From Schlegelella aquatica (lineage in GTDB: Bacteria; Pseudomonadota; Gammaproteobacteria; Burkholderiales; Burkholderiaceae_C): a stretch of 64,000 nt of DNA. The notes under the pieces were generated by a model that was not told the DNA's origin, did not search any database, and saw only the letters and a program-made list of their open reading frames with translations. Positions within the stretch are counted from its first letter, which is position 1; every line of letters begins with the position of its first letter. Positions 8,343 through 17,387 of the stretch are shown here, piece by piece. The stretch covers positions 992,001-1,056,000 of the forward strand of contig NZ_CP110257.1 of NCBI RefSeq assembly GCF_026013905.1, written 5' to 3'. The position numbers were made by a program, and so were the translations under genes.

Positions 8343-9238
8343 CCACCTCTGCCGCCCGTTTCGAGGCGTGGATGCAGCGCGAACTCCAGCGCGTGGAGGA
8401 GGCGTTGTCGGCCTGGGTGCCGGCCGACGCTCCCGCGGGCCTCGGCGAGGCGATGCGCTACGCCGTGCTCGGCGGGGGCAAGCGCCTGCGCCCCTTGCTG
8501 GTGTTGGCCGCCGCGGCAGCCGTGGACGGCCACCCCGAAGCCGCCTTGCGCGCTGCCTGCGCGGTGGAGCTGATCCACGCCTATTCCCTCGTGCACGACG
8601 ACATGCCGTGCATGGACAACGACGTGCTGCGGCGGGGCAAGCCCACGGTGCACGTCAAGTTCGGCGAAGCCCAGGCGATGCTGACGGGCGACGCGATGCA
8701 GGCGTTGGCTTTCGAGATCCTCACGCCCGAGGAGGGCGTGGTGCCGGGCGCGCTGCAGGCCCGTCTGTGCCGGCTGCTCGCACGCGCCGCGGGCTGCGAG
8801 GGCATGGCCGGCGGGCAGGCGATCGACCTGGCCAGCGTCGGCAGGGCCTTGGACGAGGCCTGCCTGCGCGACATGCACCGCCGCAAGACCGGGGCGCTGC
8901 TGCGCGCCAGCGTGCAGATGGGCGCGGCCTGCGGACGCACGAACGATGTTGCCTGGCGGGCCCTGTCTGACTACGGTTGGAGCATCGGGCTGGCCTTTCA
9001 GGTGGTCGACGACATCCTGGACGCCACGCAGTCGTCGGCCACTCTGGGCAAGACGGCAGGCAAGGATGCCGAAGCCAACAAGCCGACCTACGTGTCGGTG
9101 CTGGGCCTGGATGCCGCCCGGCGCTACGCCGACGAGCTGCTGGCGCAGGCCCACGAAGCGCTGGCCCGCGCCGGGCTCGGTGAAGCGGGCGAGTGGCTCG
9201 CCTTGCTGGCCGACAAAGTGGTGGATCGACAGAGCTGA
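8324..9238 (+). CDS. ispA: Farnesyl diphosphate synthase (geranylgeranyl-type polyprenyl synthetase)
   Basis: A trans-prenyltransferase of about 300 residues that condenses IPP with DMAPP and GPP to farnesyl diphosphate in the cytoplasm. Both aspartate-rich motifs that bind Mg-diphosphate are present: DDMPCMDND near residue 90 and DDILD near residue 230. The substrate-binding [10 protein letters not shown] precedes the first. It may start at ATG 8324 or at ATG 8339, which overlaps the xseB stop as ATGA. Its stop overlaps the dxs start (TGATG), so xseB, ispA and dxs form one translationally coupled operon supplying isoprenoid precursors. Confidence 0.95.
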   Translation: MDPTRMTTSAARFEAWMQRELQRVEEALSAWVPADAPAGLGEAMRYAVLGGGKRLRPLLVLAAAAAVDGHPEAALRAACAVELIHAYSLVHDDMPCMDNDVLRRGKPTVHVKFGEAQAMLTGDAMQALAFEILTPEEGVVPGALQARLCRLLARAAGCEGMAGGQAIDLASVGRALDEACLRDMHRRKTGALLRASVQMGAACGRTNDVAWRALSDYGWSIGLAFQVVDDILDATQSSATLGKTAGKDAEANKPTYVSVLGLDAARRYADELLAQAHEALARAGLGEAGEWLALLADKVVDRQS

Positions 9239-11130
9239 TGAACTACCCCCTACTCGAAACCATCCAGTCGCCGGCGGACCTCAAGCGTCTGTCGCGCGCC
9301 GAGTTGAAGCGCCTGGCCGACGAGCTGCGCAGCTTCGTGCTGCACAGCGTCTCTCAGACGGGCGGGCATCTGTCGTCCAACCTCGGCACCGTCGAGCTGA
9401 CGATCGCGCTGCACTACGTCTTCGACGCACCGCACGACCGCATCGTCTGGGACGTGGGTCACCAGACCTACCCGCACAAGATTCTCACCGGCCGGCGTGA
9501 GCGCATGCACACCCTGCGCCAGTTCGGGGGCATCAGCGGCTTTCCCCGGCGCGACGAGAGCGAGTACGACACCTTCGGCACCGCCCACTCGTCCACCTCG
9601 ATCTCGGCGGCGCTCGGCATGGCGCTGGCCGCACGCCAGAAGGGCGAGGAGCGCCACGCGGTGGCGGTCATCGGCGACGGCGCGATGAGCGCCGGCATGG
9701 CCTTCGAGGCGCTCAACAACGCCGGCTTTCCGCACCCGGTGGGCACGCCCGACCTGCTGGTGGTGCTCAACGACAACGACATGTCGATCTCGCCGCCGGT
9801 GGGCGCGCTCAACAAGTACCTGGCGCGGCTGATGTCGGGGCGGTTCTATGCCGCCGCGCGCGAAGGGGCCAAGCAGGTGCTCAAGAACGCGCCTCCGCTG
9901 CTGGAGCTGGCGCGCCGCTTCGAGGAGCACGCCAAGGGGATGATCGCCCCGGCCACGATCTTCGAGGAGTTCGGCTTCAACTACGTGGGCCCGATCGACG
10001 GCCACGACCTGGATGCGCTGATCCCGACGCTGGAGAACCTGCGCAAGCTCAAGGGCCCGCAGTTCCTGCACGTGGTCACCAAGAAGGGCTATGGCTACAA
10101 GCTGGCCGAGGCCGACCCGATCACCTACCACGGCCCCGGCAAGTTCGACCCGGCCGTCGGGTTGAAGAAGTCCGCCGGGGGCAAGCCGAGCTTCACGCAG
10201 GTGTTCGGCCAATGGCTGTGCGATATGGCCGAGCGCGACGAGCGGCTGGTCGGCATCACGCCCGCCATGCGCGAGGGCTCGGGCATGGTCGAGTTCGAGC
10301 GGCGGTTCCCGAAGCGCTACTACGACGTGGGCATCGCCGAGCAGCACGCGGTGACGTTCGCCGCCGGCCTGGCCTGCGAGGGCCTGAAGCCGGTGGTGGC
10401 GATCTACTCGACCTTCCTGCAGCGCGCCTACGACCAGCTGATCCACGACGTGGCCTTGCAGAACCTGCCGGTCGTCTTCGCCCTCGACCGCGCCGGCATC
10501 GTGGGCGCCGACGGCGCGACGCACATGGGAGCGTTCGACATCGCGTTCCTGCGCTGCATCCCGAACATGAGCCTGATGGCGCCCGCCGACGAGAACGAAT
10601 GCCGGCAGCTCCTCTACACCGCCTACTGCCAGGACCACCCCACGGCCGTGCGCTATCCGCGCGGCAGCGGGGTCGGCGTGGAGGTGGTGCAGGAGATGAC
10701 CGCGCTGCCCTTCGGCCGCGGCGAGGTGCGCCGGCGCGGCGAGCGCATCGCGATCCTCGCGTTCGGGCCCGTGCTCTACGCGGCGCTGGAGGCCGCCGAG
10801 CGCCTCAACGCCACGGTGGCCAACATGCGGTTCGTCAAGCCGCTGGACACCCAGCTCGTCGAGGAGTTGGCGCGCACGCACGACGCCGTGGTGACCGTCG
10901 AGGAGGGTTGCATCATGGGAGGGGCCGGCAGCGCCGTGGCCGAAGCCTTGCACGCCGCGGGTCTTGCGACCCCCGTGCTGATGCTCGGCTTCAAGGATGC
11001 CTTCATCGAGCATGGCGATCCGGCCAAGCTGATGGCGCTCGAAGGGCTGGACGCGGCCGGCATCGAGCGCTCCATCCTGCAGCGCTTCGGGTCCAAGCCG
11101 CAGGCGCTGCGTCCTGCCGCCAACCAATGA
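9238..11130 (+). CDS. dxs: 1-deoxy-D-xylulose-5-phosphate synthase
   Basis: A 630-residue thiamine diphosphate enzyme that joins pyruvate and glyceraldehyde 3-phosphate, the first step of the MEP pathway. The N-terminal transketolase domain shows the ThDP motif ([18 protein letters not shown]), and HLSSNLG carries a conserved active-site His. The pyrimidine-binding and C-terminal domains follow ([18 protein letters not shown]). ATG 9238 overlaps the ispA stop by one base; the in-frame extension upstream is just the ispA 3' end read in another frame. Confidence 0.97.
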   Translation: MNYPLLETIQSPADLKRLSRAELKRLADELRSFVLHSVSQTGGHLSSNLGTVELTIALHYVFDAPHDRIVWDVGHQTYPHKILTGRRERMHTLRQFGGISGFPRRDESEYDTFGTAHSSTSISAALGMALAARQKGEERHAVAVIGDGAMSAGMAFEALNNAGFPHPVGTPDLLVVLNDNDMSISPPVGALNKYLARLMSGRFYAAAREGAKQVLKNAPPLLELARRFEEHAKGMIAPATIFEEFGFNYVGPIDGHDLDALIPTLENLRKLKGPQFLHVVTKKGYGYKLAEADPITYHGPGKFDPAVGLKKSAGGKPSFTQVFGQWLCDMAERDERLVGITPAMREGSGMVEFERRFPKRYYDVGIAEQHAVTFAAGLACEGLKPVVAIYSTFLQRAYDQLIHDVALQNLPVVFALDRAGIVGADGATHMGAFDIAFLRCIPNMSLMAPADENECRQLLYTAYCQDHPTAVRYPRGSGVGVEVVQEMTALPFGRGEVRRRGERIAILAFGPVLYAALEAAERLNATVANMRFVKPLDTQLVEELARTHDAVVTVEEGCIMGGAGSAVAEALHAAGLATPVLMLGFKDAFIEHGDPAKLMALEGLDAAGIERSILQRFGSKPQALRPAANQ

Positions 11131-11230
11131 AGAGACGCCTGGACGGCATCTCCCCAGCGATCCTAGGGAAAGCCCGAAGGCCTCAGACTGTCGCCACGGC
11201 CATTGACAGTGCCGGGGTCCGAGGGAAACG

Positions 11231-12046
11231 ATGAACGACATGACCAGCCTCAAGAACCTGATGCCACCGGGCGACGCCATGCCGGACGTGCAGAGCAGCC
11301 GCGACGAGCGGCGCCTGGCGATCCGCCGCGTGGGCGTGAAGGACGTGCGCTACCCGATCCGGCTGAAGGTGGGGGGCGAGGTGCAGCCGAGCATCGCCAC
11401 TTGGGCGCTCGATGTCGCGTTGCCTGCCGATCAGAAGGGCACGCACATGTCGCGCTTCGTGGCCTGGCTCAACGAGCACCATGCCGACCCGGTGGAGGCG
11501 CAGCGGCTGCGCGAGGACCTGGACGGCATGCTGGCGCTCTTGCAGGCCCGGGACGGCCGCATCGAGGCCCGCTTTTCGTTCTTCATCGAGAAGACCGCTC
11601 CGGTCTCCGGCGTGAAGAGCCTGCTGGACTACCAGGGCGCTTGGATCGCCGAGGCACGCGACGGCCGCACGACCGTGTGGGCCGAGGTCGTGGTGCCGGT
11701 CAAGTCGCTGTGCCCGTGCTCGAAGGAGATCTCGGAGTTCGGCGCGCACAACCAGCGCTCGCACGTCACGATACGCGCCGAGCTGCTGGGCGAGATGGAC
11801 TGGCTGGAGCTGGTGCGCTTCGCCGAGGAGAGCGCCTCCAGCGAGATCTGGCCGCTGCTCAAGCGCACCGACGAGAAGTGGATCACCGAGCGGGCCTACG
11901 AGAACCCGAAGTTCGTCGAGGACCTGGTGCGCGACGTCGCGCTGCGCCTCAACGCCGAGCCTCGCATCGGCCGCTACCGCGTCGAGGTCGAAAACTTCGA
12001 GTCGATACACAACCACTCGGCATTCGCGGTCATCGACCGCGAATGA
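11231..12046 (+). CDS. folE2: GTP cyclohydrolase I, FolE2 type
   Basis: A 271-residue enzyme of the FolE2 (MptA-like) family, which converts GTP to 7,8-dihydroneopterin triphosphate at the head of folate synthesis. It is unrelated in sequence to zinc-dependent FolE and often works with other metals. The diagnostic region [19 protein letters not shown] holds the metal-ligand Cys, and RSHVTI follows. ATG 11231 has GAGGGA upstream. The last 12 codons and stop are repeated 116 bp downstream (see the repeat entries). It converges on selD. Confidence 0.95.
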   Translation: MNDMTSLKNLMPPGDAMPDVQSSRDERRLAIRRVGVKDVRYPIRLKVGGEVQPSIATWALDVALPADQKGTHMSRFVAWLNEHHADPVEAQRLREDLDGMLALLQARDGRIEARFSFFIEKTAPVSGVKSLLDYQGAWIAEARDGRTTVWAEVVVPVKSLCPCSKEISEFGAHNQRSHVTIRAELLGEMDWLELVRFAEESASSEIWPLLKRTDEKWITERAYENPKFVEDLVRDVALRLNAEPRIGRYRVEVENFESIHNHSAFAVIDRE

Positions 12047-12054
12047 GCACGGGC
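12008..12054 (+). repeat. 47-bp direct repeat, copy 1 (3' end of folE2)
   Basis: This copy contains the final 12 folE2 codons ([12 protein letters not shown]), the stop codon and eight bases beyond. It is identical base for base to 12124-12170. Confidence 0.97.
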
Positions 12055-12123
12055 CCGCGGCCCGTGGGCGCGCCAGCGCCGTCGAGGGCTGGACAGCCAA
12101 GCTGGTGCAGTTCAGACTGCTGT

Positions 12124-12170
12124 CACAACCACTCGGCATTCGCGGTCATCGACCGCGAATGAGCACGGGC
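12124..12170 (+). repeat. 47-bp direct repeat, copy 2 (detached folE2 3' end)
   Basis: This is an exact copy of 12008-12054, separated from it by 69 bp of unrelated sequence and ending 7 bp before the convergent selD stop. It has no start codon and codes for nothing by itself. A perfect repeat of a gene's 3' end resembles an attachment-site footprint or a short duplication. Confidence 0.97.
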
Positions 12171-12177
12171 GGGGCGA

Positions 12178-13239
12178 TCAGACCACTTCCAGTACCGCAG
12201 CGCCGGCCACCACCTCGCCGATGAGGGCGGCCGAGGCGAAGCCGTGCCGGCGGAAGACGGCCAGCACCTCCTCTGCCGCCTCACGGGAACAGGAAACCAG
12301 CAGTCCCCCGCTCGTCTGCGGATCGGTCAGCAGGGCGCGGTCCTCGACGGCGAAGCCTTCGGGCAGTCGCACGTCGGCCCCGTAGCTCGTCCAGTTGCGG
12401 CCGGAGGCGCCGGTCACGAAGCCCTGCGCGGCCAGCTCGCGCACGCCCTCGATCAGCGGCACGCGCTTCCACTCGACGCGCACCGTGCACCCGGCGCCGC
12501 GGGCGACTTCCAGCGAGTGGCCCGCCAACCCGAAGCCGGTCACATCGGTGAGCGCGTGCACGCCCTCGAGCGCGGCGAGCTCCGCGCCCGGCGTGTTGAG
12601 CTTCGTGGTGGAGTCGATCATGCGCCGGTAGCCTTGCGCGTCGAGCTGCTCCTTCTTGAGCGCGGCCGACAGCACGCCCACGCCCAGCGGCTTGCCGAGC
12701 AACAGCACGTCGCCCGGCTTGGCGTCCGCATTGCGCTTGATGCGGGAAGGAGGGGCGAGCCCCAGGACGACGAGACCGTAGATCGGCTCGACCGAGTCGA
12801 TGGTGTGGCCGCCGGCGATCGGGATGCCGGCCGCCGCACACACGCTCTGTCCGCCTTCCAGGATGCGGCCGATCGTTTCGAGCGGCAGCACGTTGATCGG
12901 CATGCCGACGATGCCCAGCGCGAGAATCGGTGTGCCGCCCATCGCGTAGACGTCCGAGATGGCATTGGTGGCGGCGATGCGGCCGAAGTCGTAGGGATCA
13001 TCGACGATGGGCATGAAGAAGTCGGTCGTCGCGATCAGGGCCTGCTCGTCGTTGAGCCGGTAGACGGCTGCATCGTCGGCCGTCTCGATGCCCACCATCA
13101 GCTGGGGTGGCACGGGCAGGGTGCTGGGCATGGACCGCAGGATCTCGGACAGCACGCCGGGTGCGATCTTGCAGCCGCAACCGCCGCCATGCGAGAGCGA
13201 GGTCAGGCGGGGCGGGCGGGAGGGTTCGGGGGCGTTCAT
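12178..13239 (-). CDS. selD: Selenide, water dikinase (selenophosphate synthase; SenC role)
   Basis: A 353-residue enzyme that makes selenophosphate from selenide and ATP. The catalytic Cys and Lys are in GGGCGCKIAPG near residue 20, a Cys form and not a selenocysteine form. The PurM-like ATP-binding domain shows TTDFFMPIVDDPYDFGRIAA and DVYAMGG, each read as part of one stretch. The gene lies 23 bp after senB on the same strand and is probably co-transcribed. With SenB and SenA next door, its product most likely feeds selenoneine synthesis (the SenC role); it may also serve selenocysteine or selenouridine synthesis elsewhere in the cell. Confidence 0.94.
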   Translation of the reverse strand: MNAPEPSRPPRLTSLSHGGGCGCKIAPGVLSEILRSMPSTLPVPPQLMVGIETADDAAVYRLNDEQALIATTDFFMPIVDDPYDFGRIAATNAISDVYAMGGTPILALGIVGMPINVLPLETIGRILEGGQSVCAAAGIPIAGGHTIDSVEPIYGLVVLGLAPPSRIKRNADAKPGDVLLLGKPLGVGVLSAALKKEQLDAQGYRRMIDSTTKLNTPGAELAALEGVHALTDVTGFGLAGHSLEVARGAGCTVRVEWKRVPLIEGVRELAAQGFVTGASGRNWTSYGADVRLPEGFAVEDRALLTDPQTSGGLLVSCSREAAEEVLAVFRRHGFASAALIGEVVAGAAVLEVV

Positions 13240-13262
13240 CGGGGCGCATACTCCAACAGGGA

Positions 13263-14324
13263 TCACGCCAATCTTCCCACAGGCCTGAAGGGCGCGAGCG
13301 ACTGCACGAGTTGCACCAGCGCCTCGCGCTCGCGCTCGGGCGCGAAGACCGGGGCCCGGCGGCGTCCGTGCTCGCGCAGGCGTTCGACGAAGGCCGGCTC
13401 GTCGCGGCAGCGCAGGATCAAGGCGGCCAGCCCCGCGTCGTCGCCGACCTCGAAGAGGCCCGGATGCTCGGGGCCCAGCATGCCGAGGTTGCCGCCGATG
13501 CGGGTGGCGAGGATGGCGGCGCCGCACACCATGGCCTCGATCAGGACGTGCGCGCCGCCTTCCATGCGGGAGGTGTTGACCAGCACGTCGGCCGCGGCGA
13601 TGCGCCGCCGCGTCTCGTGGTGGGGCAGCGCGCCTGCCCACTCGAAATGGGGGCTGCGCGCCTGCACCGCGCGCGCGGCCTCGCCCAACTCGGGCTGCAA
13701 GGGCGAGCCGACGAGTTCGAAGGCGAGACCCTGCTCGCCGGTCAGCCGCTCGACGGCCCGCAGGTAGGTGAGCGGGTCCTTCTCGTCGCGCAGGTGAGCG
13801 ACCTCGATCACCCGCAGAGCGCGCCCTGTCGCCACCCCGCTGCGGGGCGCGAGGTCGTCGGGGCAGGCCGGCTCGACCGATTGGTGGATGACGACACAGC
13901 GCGAGCGCAATGCGGCGGGCAGCTGGCGCACGGCATCCTCCTGCAACGCCACCAGCCGGGTGGCGGCCCGCAGGGCCCGCTGGGCCTCGGCATCGGTGTG
14001 GATGTCGCGGTAGACGTCGGTGCCCGTGAGCACCAGGACCCGCGGCGCCGCGGGATGGCAGTGGGCGTGACGCAGCAGGGAGGGGGCGCTGCGCCGCGCA
14101 TGCAAGGCGATCAGCACGTCGGCGCGCTCGCCGTCGCGCCATTCATCGACGATGCGGGTGCGACAATGCGTCGAGAGATGCCGCGCCCAGCGTTCCGCGG
14201 TGCGCCAGTTGCCGTTGTTCGCCTCGGCGCGCGCCGGGCTCACGATGACGACGCTGGGGCTCTCGGTGGCGGGGCCGCCACGCGGCTCGGCGCTTTCTCG
14301 AGAGGAACGTGCAGTGCTCGACAT
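13263..14324 (-). CDS. senB: SenB-like selenosugar synthase (GT4-fold glycosyltransferase)
   Basis: A 353-residue GT-B-fold protein. The N-terminus has NNGNWRTAERWARHL, a pattern I associate with the SenB family and not with ordinary GT4 enzymes. The C-terminal nucleotide-sugar domain has SRMEGGAHVLIEAMVCG. SenB joins selenophosphate to a UDP-N-acetylhexosamine, making a selenosugar with a C-Se bond. Assignment rests on this motif plus flanking selD and senA. ATG 14324 shares the CATG tetranucleotide with an ATG of divergent senA. No strong ribosome site is visible, and the first 25 residues look non-conserved. Confidence 0.85.
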   Translation of the reverse strand: MSSTARSSRESAEPRGGPATESPSVVIVSPARAEANNGNWRTAERWARHLSTHCRTRIVDEWRDGERADVLIALHARRSAPSLLRHAHCHPAAPRVLVLTGTDVYRDIHTDAEAQRALRAATRLVALQEDAVRQLPAALRSRCVVIHQSVEPACPDDLAPRSGVATGRALRVIEVAHLRDEKDPLTYLRAVERLTGEQGLAFELVGSPLQPELGEAARAVQARSPHFEWAGALPHHETRRRIAAADVLVNTSRMEGGAHVLIEAMVCGAAILATRIGGNLGMLGPEHPGLFEVGDDAGLAALILRCRDEPAFVERLREHGRRRAPVFAPEREREALVQLVQSLAPFRPVGRLA

Positions 14325-15513
14325 GGATACACCCCAGATGCGCAGCGCCGGGCGCGATCTGTTGTCGCTGGCGCTGATCGACAGTCGCAACTGTACGTTG
14401 CAACGCTTCGCGGCTCACGAGGCGGTGCTCGACGCGCCGCGGCTGCCGGAACTGAACCCGCCCTTGTGGGAGCTCGGTCACGTGGCGTGGTTCCAGGAGT
14501 ACTGGATCGGAAGGAACGTGGAGCGACACCGCGGACCGGAGGCGGACCGGTCGCGCCCGCGGCTGCCGTCGGTCGAGCCTCAGGCCGATGCGTGGTACGA
14601 CTCCTCGCAGGTGCCGCACGCCACGCGCTGGGAGTTGCTGCTGCCCGATGTGGAGGCGACGAAACGCTACCTCGTCGACACGCTCGAAAGCACGCTGGAG
14701 TTGCTCTCGAATGCACCGGAGACGGACGAGGGGCTGTACTTCTTTCGCCTGGCGTTGTTCCATGAGGACATGCACGCCGAGGCTTTCGCCTACATGGCGC
14801 AGACGCGCGGACTGCCGGTCGAGGGCCTCGCCTGGCCTCAGCCGCGGCCCTTGCGCGAGCCGATCGGCGTGGCCGCCACGCGCTGGCGCCTGGGCGTCGA
14901 GCAGGGGACGCCGGGCTTCGTGTTCGACAACGAGAAGTGGGCCCACGAGGTGCAGGTGCCGGAGTTCGAAATCGACGCGCAGCCGGTGACGTGGACGCAG
15001 TATGCGGAGTTCGTCGAGGACGGCGGCTACGACGACGAGCGCTGGTGGAGCTCCGAGGGCTGGCGCTGGCTCCAGGCGAGCGGCCGTCGGGCACCGCGGC
15101 ATGTGGAGCAGATTCGCCACGGTGTGCTGATGCAGCGCATGGGCACGCTGGTGCACGTGCCCCTCAACACCCCGGTCATGCATGTGAGCTGGCACGAGGC
15201 GAATGCCTGGTGTCGCTGGGCGGGGCGGCGACTGCCGACCGAGGCCGAGTGGGAGGTGGCGGCCCACGCCGCGGGCGGCCGCGGCTTCCGGTGGGGGGAG
15301 GTCTGGGAATGGACGGCTTCGCGTTTCGAGCCGTACCCGGGCTTCGCTGCCGACCCGTACGCCGATTACTCCCGGCCGTGGTTCGGCACGCACCGCGTGG
15401 TGCGCGGGGCCTCGTTCGCCACCCGCAGGCGCCTGGCGCATCCCAAGTACCGGAACTTCTTCCGTCCGGAGCGCGACGACATCTTCTGCGGATTCCGCAG
15501 CTGTGCCTGGTGA
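14314..15513 (+). CDS. senA: SenA-like selenoneine synthase (EgtB homologue)
   Basis: A two-domain protein of about 399 residues. The N-terminal DinB-like domain holds three candidate iron ligands, His in WELGHVAWFQEYW and HEDMH. The C-terminal formylglycine-generating-enzyme-like (FGE) domain ends in VRGASFATRRRLAHPKYRNF and a DDIFCGFRSC motif, read as separate segments. EgtB uses this fold to attach sulfur to hercynine in ergothioneine synthesis; SenA is its selenosugar-using relative that yields selenoneine. GTG 14314 has AGAGGA seven bases upstream; ATG 14323 is the alternative. No egtD (hercynine synthase) lies in the window. Confidence 0.87.
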   Translation: MLDMDTPQMRSAGRDLLSLALIDSRNCTLQRFAAHEAVLDAPRLPELNPPLWELGHVAWFQEYWIGRNVERHRGPEADRSRPRLPSVEPQADAWYDSSQVPHATRWELLLPDVEATKRYLVDTLESTLELLSNAPETDEGLYFFRLALFHEDMHAEAFAYMAQTRGLPVEGLAWPQPRPLREPIGVAATRWRLGVEQGTPGFVFDNEKWAHEVQVPEFEIDAQPVTWTQYAEFVEDGGYDDERWWSSEGWRWLQASGRRAPRHVEQIRHGVLMQRMGTLVHVPLNTPVMHVSWHEANAWCRWAGRRLPTEAEWEVAAHAAGGRGFRWGEVWEWTASRFEPYPGFAADPYADYSRPWFGTHRVVRGASFATRRRLAHPKYRNFFRPERDDIFCGFRSCAW

Positions 15514-15525
15514 GCGGCGCGCCCG

Positions 15526-16620
15526 CTACGCCTTCGGCCGCCGGTAGCTCCACCAGGGCAGCACGCTGCGCAGCGACAGCACCTCGCCGCTGCGGTCGCT
15601 CTCGTAGCCGCGCAGCCGCTCCAGCCGCTCCTGCCATGCTCGGGCCTGGAGGATGCGGCGCAAGTGCTGCAGTTCCGGTTGCTCCAGGTGCTCGCGCAGC
15701 GTGACCAGGAAATAGCCTTCCTGCGTGATCGGCACGAAGTCCAGGCCGCGTTGCCGGGCGGCCGACTCGATGCCGAAGGCCACGTCGGCGCTGCCGCAGG
15801 CCACGGCTTCGGCGACTGCGTCGTGGGACGGCTCCTCGCGGTCGAATCCCGCGATGTCGCGCGCGGGGATGCGCTGCTGGGCGAGCAACTGCTCCAGCAG
15901 GACCCGGGTGCCCGCCCCCCAGGGGCGGTTGACGAAGCGCAGGCCGCCGCGCGTGAGGTCGGCCAGAGCGTGGATGCCGGCCGGATTGCCGGGAGCGACG
16001 ATGAGCCCCTGCGTGCGGCGCGCAAAGCCGATCAGCTTGTGGCGACCCGGTTTCAACAGGGGACGGTAGGCCTGTGCGGTCGGCGAGCGCAAGGGCGAGT
16101 GCACATGCGCGTGAAAGCCGGCCACCGTGCACACCCCGCGATTGAGGGCCTGCAGCGCCTCGGTGCTGCCGGTGAAGCGCATGTCCAGGTGCAAGTCGTC
16201 GCGCGCCGCCGTCTCGCGCAGCAGCGGCAACGCGTTGTCGTGGCTCGCGTACAGGGTGAGCACTTCGGCGTGGGGGTCGAACGCGATGGCGAAGGCGCGT
16301 TCCAGCTCCGAGCGCAGCGCGTCGATCTGAGGGGCCAGGCGCGCTTTCGCGCGCCGCTCGGCCCACAAGAGCTTCTCGCCGAACTGGGACAGACGCGCCG
16401 GCTGCCCCTTGGACCAGACGACCAGGTCCTGCCCCAGCTCCTGTTCCCAGCGCTTGAGTTCGCCCCAGACGTGCCGGTACGACAAGTCCAGCTCACGCGC
16501 CGCGCCCGAGATCGAACCGGTGACGTGGATCGCGTCGAGCAGCCGCATGAGCGGATGGTGCAGCTCGCGAGGGCTGTCGCCGCTGTCGCCGAGGGCGTAG
16601 GTGAGGTGGATCCTATGCAT
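15526..16620 (-). CDS. ModE-like HTH regulator with periplasmic-binding-protein-like domain
   Basis: A 364-residue DNA-binding protein. Residues about 20-100 form a ModE/LysR-type winged helix (ISGAARELDLSYRHVWGELKRWE). The C-terminal two thirds, about 135-325, look like a PBP-like ligand domain (PF12727 type) where ModE has molybdate-binding domains. It is transcribed away from tupBCA with 53 bp between starts, so it very likely senses tungstate or molybdate and controls the transporter. Its stop is 12 bp from the convergent senA stop. The exact ligand and direction of control are unproven. Confidence 0.85.
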   Translation of the reverse strand: MHRIHLTYALGDSGDSPRELHHPLMRLLDAIHVTGSISGAARELDLSYRHVWGELKRWEQELGQDLVVWSKGQPARLSQFGEKLLWAERRAKARLAPQIDALRSELERAFAIAFDPHAEVLTLYASHDNALPLLRETAARDDLHLDMRFTGSTEALQALNRGVCTVAGFHAHVHSPLRSPTAQAYRPLLKPGRHKLIGFARRTQGLIVAPGNPAGIHALADLTRGGLRFVNRPWGAGTRVLLEQLLAQQRIPARDIAGFDREEPSHDAVAEAVACGSADVAFGIESAARQRGLDFVPITQEGYFLVTLREHLEQPELQHLRRILQARAWQERLERLRGYESDRSGEVLSLRSVLPWWSYRRPKA

Positions 16621-16637
16621 GGGTGTTCATATCGCGG

Positions 16638-16655
16638 GCGCCGGAGCTGGCGCCT
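16638..16655. promoter_or_regulatory. Candidate operator between the ModE-like regulator and tupB
   Basis: GGCGCC-GGAGCT-GGCGCC, a 6-bp dyad whose arms are themselves palindromic, occupies the centre of the 53-bp divergent gap. A -10-like TAGGAT follows in the tup direction at 16655-16660. It is the only symmetric element in the gap and the natural site for the regulator. Confidence 0.4.
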
Positions 16656-16673
16656 AGGATACCGACGGCAGCG

Positions 16674-17387
16674 ATGAACGATTTTTCTGCCAGTCTGATC
16701 CATGCCGCCCAGCTCCTGGGCTCCGGCGATCCCCGCTTGTGGGAGGTCGTCGCGCTCTCGCTGTTCGTGAGCGGCTGCGCCAGCGCGGTGGCCGTGCCCG
16801 CCGGGCTGGTGGCGGGCGCCTGGCTCGCGGTGACGCAGTTCCCGGGCCGGCGCGCGGTGCTGGTGGTCCTCAATACGCTGCTCGCACTGCCTTCGGTCGT
16901 CGTGGGCCTCGTGGTGTACCTGCTGCTCTCGCGCGCGGGGCCGCTCGGCTCGCTCGGCCTGCTGTTCACCCCCGGGGCGATGATCGTCGCGCAGAGCCTG
17001 CTCGTGCTGCCCATCGTGACCGCGCTGGCGCGGCAGATGATCGAGGACCAGATGCGCGACCATGGCGAGCAGCTGCTCTCGCTCGGGGCCGGTCGCCTGC
17101 GCTGCGCCTTGCTGCTATTGTGGGACGAACGCATGAGCCTGGTCACGCTGGCACTGGCCGCCTTCGGGCGGGCGGTGTCCGAGGTCGGCGCGGTGATGAT
17201 CGTGGGGGGCAACATCGACGGGGTGACCCGGGTGATGACCACCGCGATCGCCCTGGAGACGAGCAAGGGGGACCTGCCGCTGGCGCTTGCGCTGGGCTTC
17301 GTGCTGCTCGGAGTGGTGCTCATCCTCAACGCGTGGATCGCGCTGCTCAAGGAATGGCGCCTGCGCACGGAGGAGGCGTGGACGTGA
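16674..17387 (+). CDS. tupB: Tungstate ABC transporter permease TupB
   Basis: A 237-residue inner-membrane permease with five to six hydrophobic helices. The ABC-coupling EAA-like loop is around QLLSLGAGRLRCALLLLWDE. The TupB-type C-terminal sequence (GRAVSEVGAVMIVGGNIDGVT) matches the tungstate/anion branch. ATG 16674 is used because it begins the first membrane-domain context (MNDFSASL); the frame is open further 5' into the regulator start region. The stop overlaps the tupC start (GTGA), so the genes are translationally coupled. Confidence 0.9.
   Translation: MNDFSASLIHAAQLLGSGDPRLWEVVALSLFVSGCASAVAVPAGLVAGAWLAVTQFPGRRAVLVVLNTLLALPSVVVGLVVYLLLSRAGPLGSLGLLFTPGAMIVAQSLLVLPIVTALARQMIEDQMRDHGEQLLSLGAGRLRCALLLLWDERMSLVTLALAAFGRAVSEVGAVMIVGGNIDGVTRVMTTAIALETSKGDLPLALALGFVLLGVVLILNAWIALLKEWRLRTEEAWT

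Noticed and set aside
12008..12170. A minimal CRISPR array
   Set aside because: Only two copies exist, they code for the end of folE2, and no cas genes are near.
13180..13200. Selenocysteine in SelD
   Set aside because: The catalytic position is an ordinary Cys codon, so no UGA recoding is needed.
13263..14324. An ordinary lipopolysaccharide glycosyltransferase
   Set aside because: The GNWRTA-type N-terminus and its position between selD and senA favour SenB, though the fold alone cannot exclude it.
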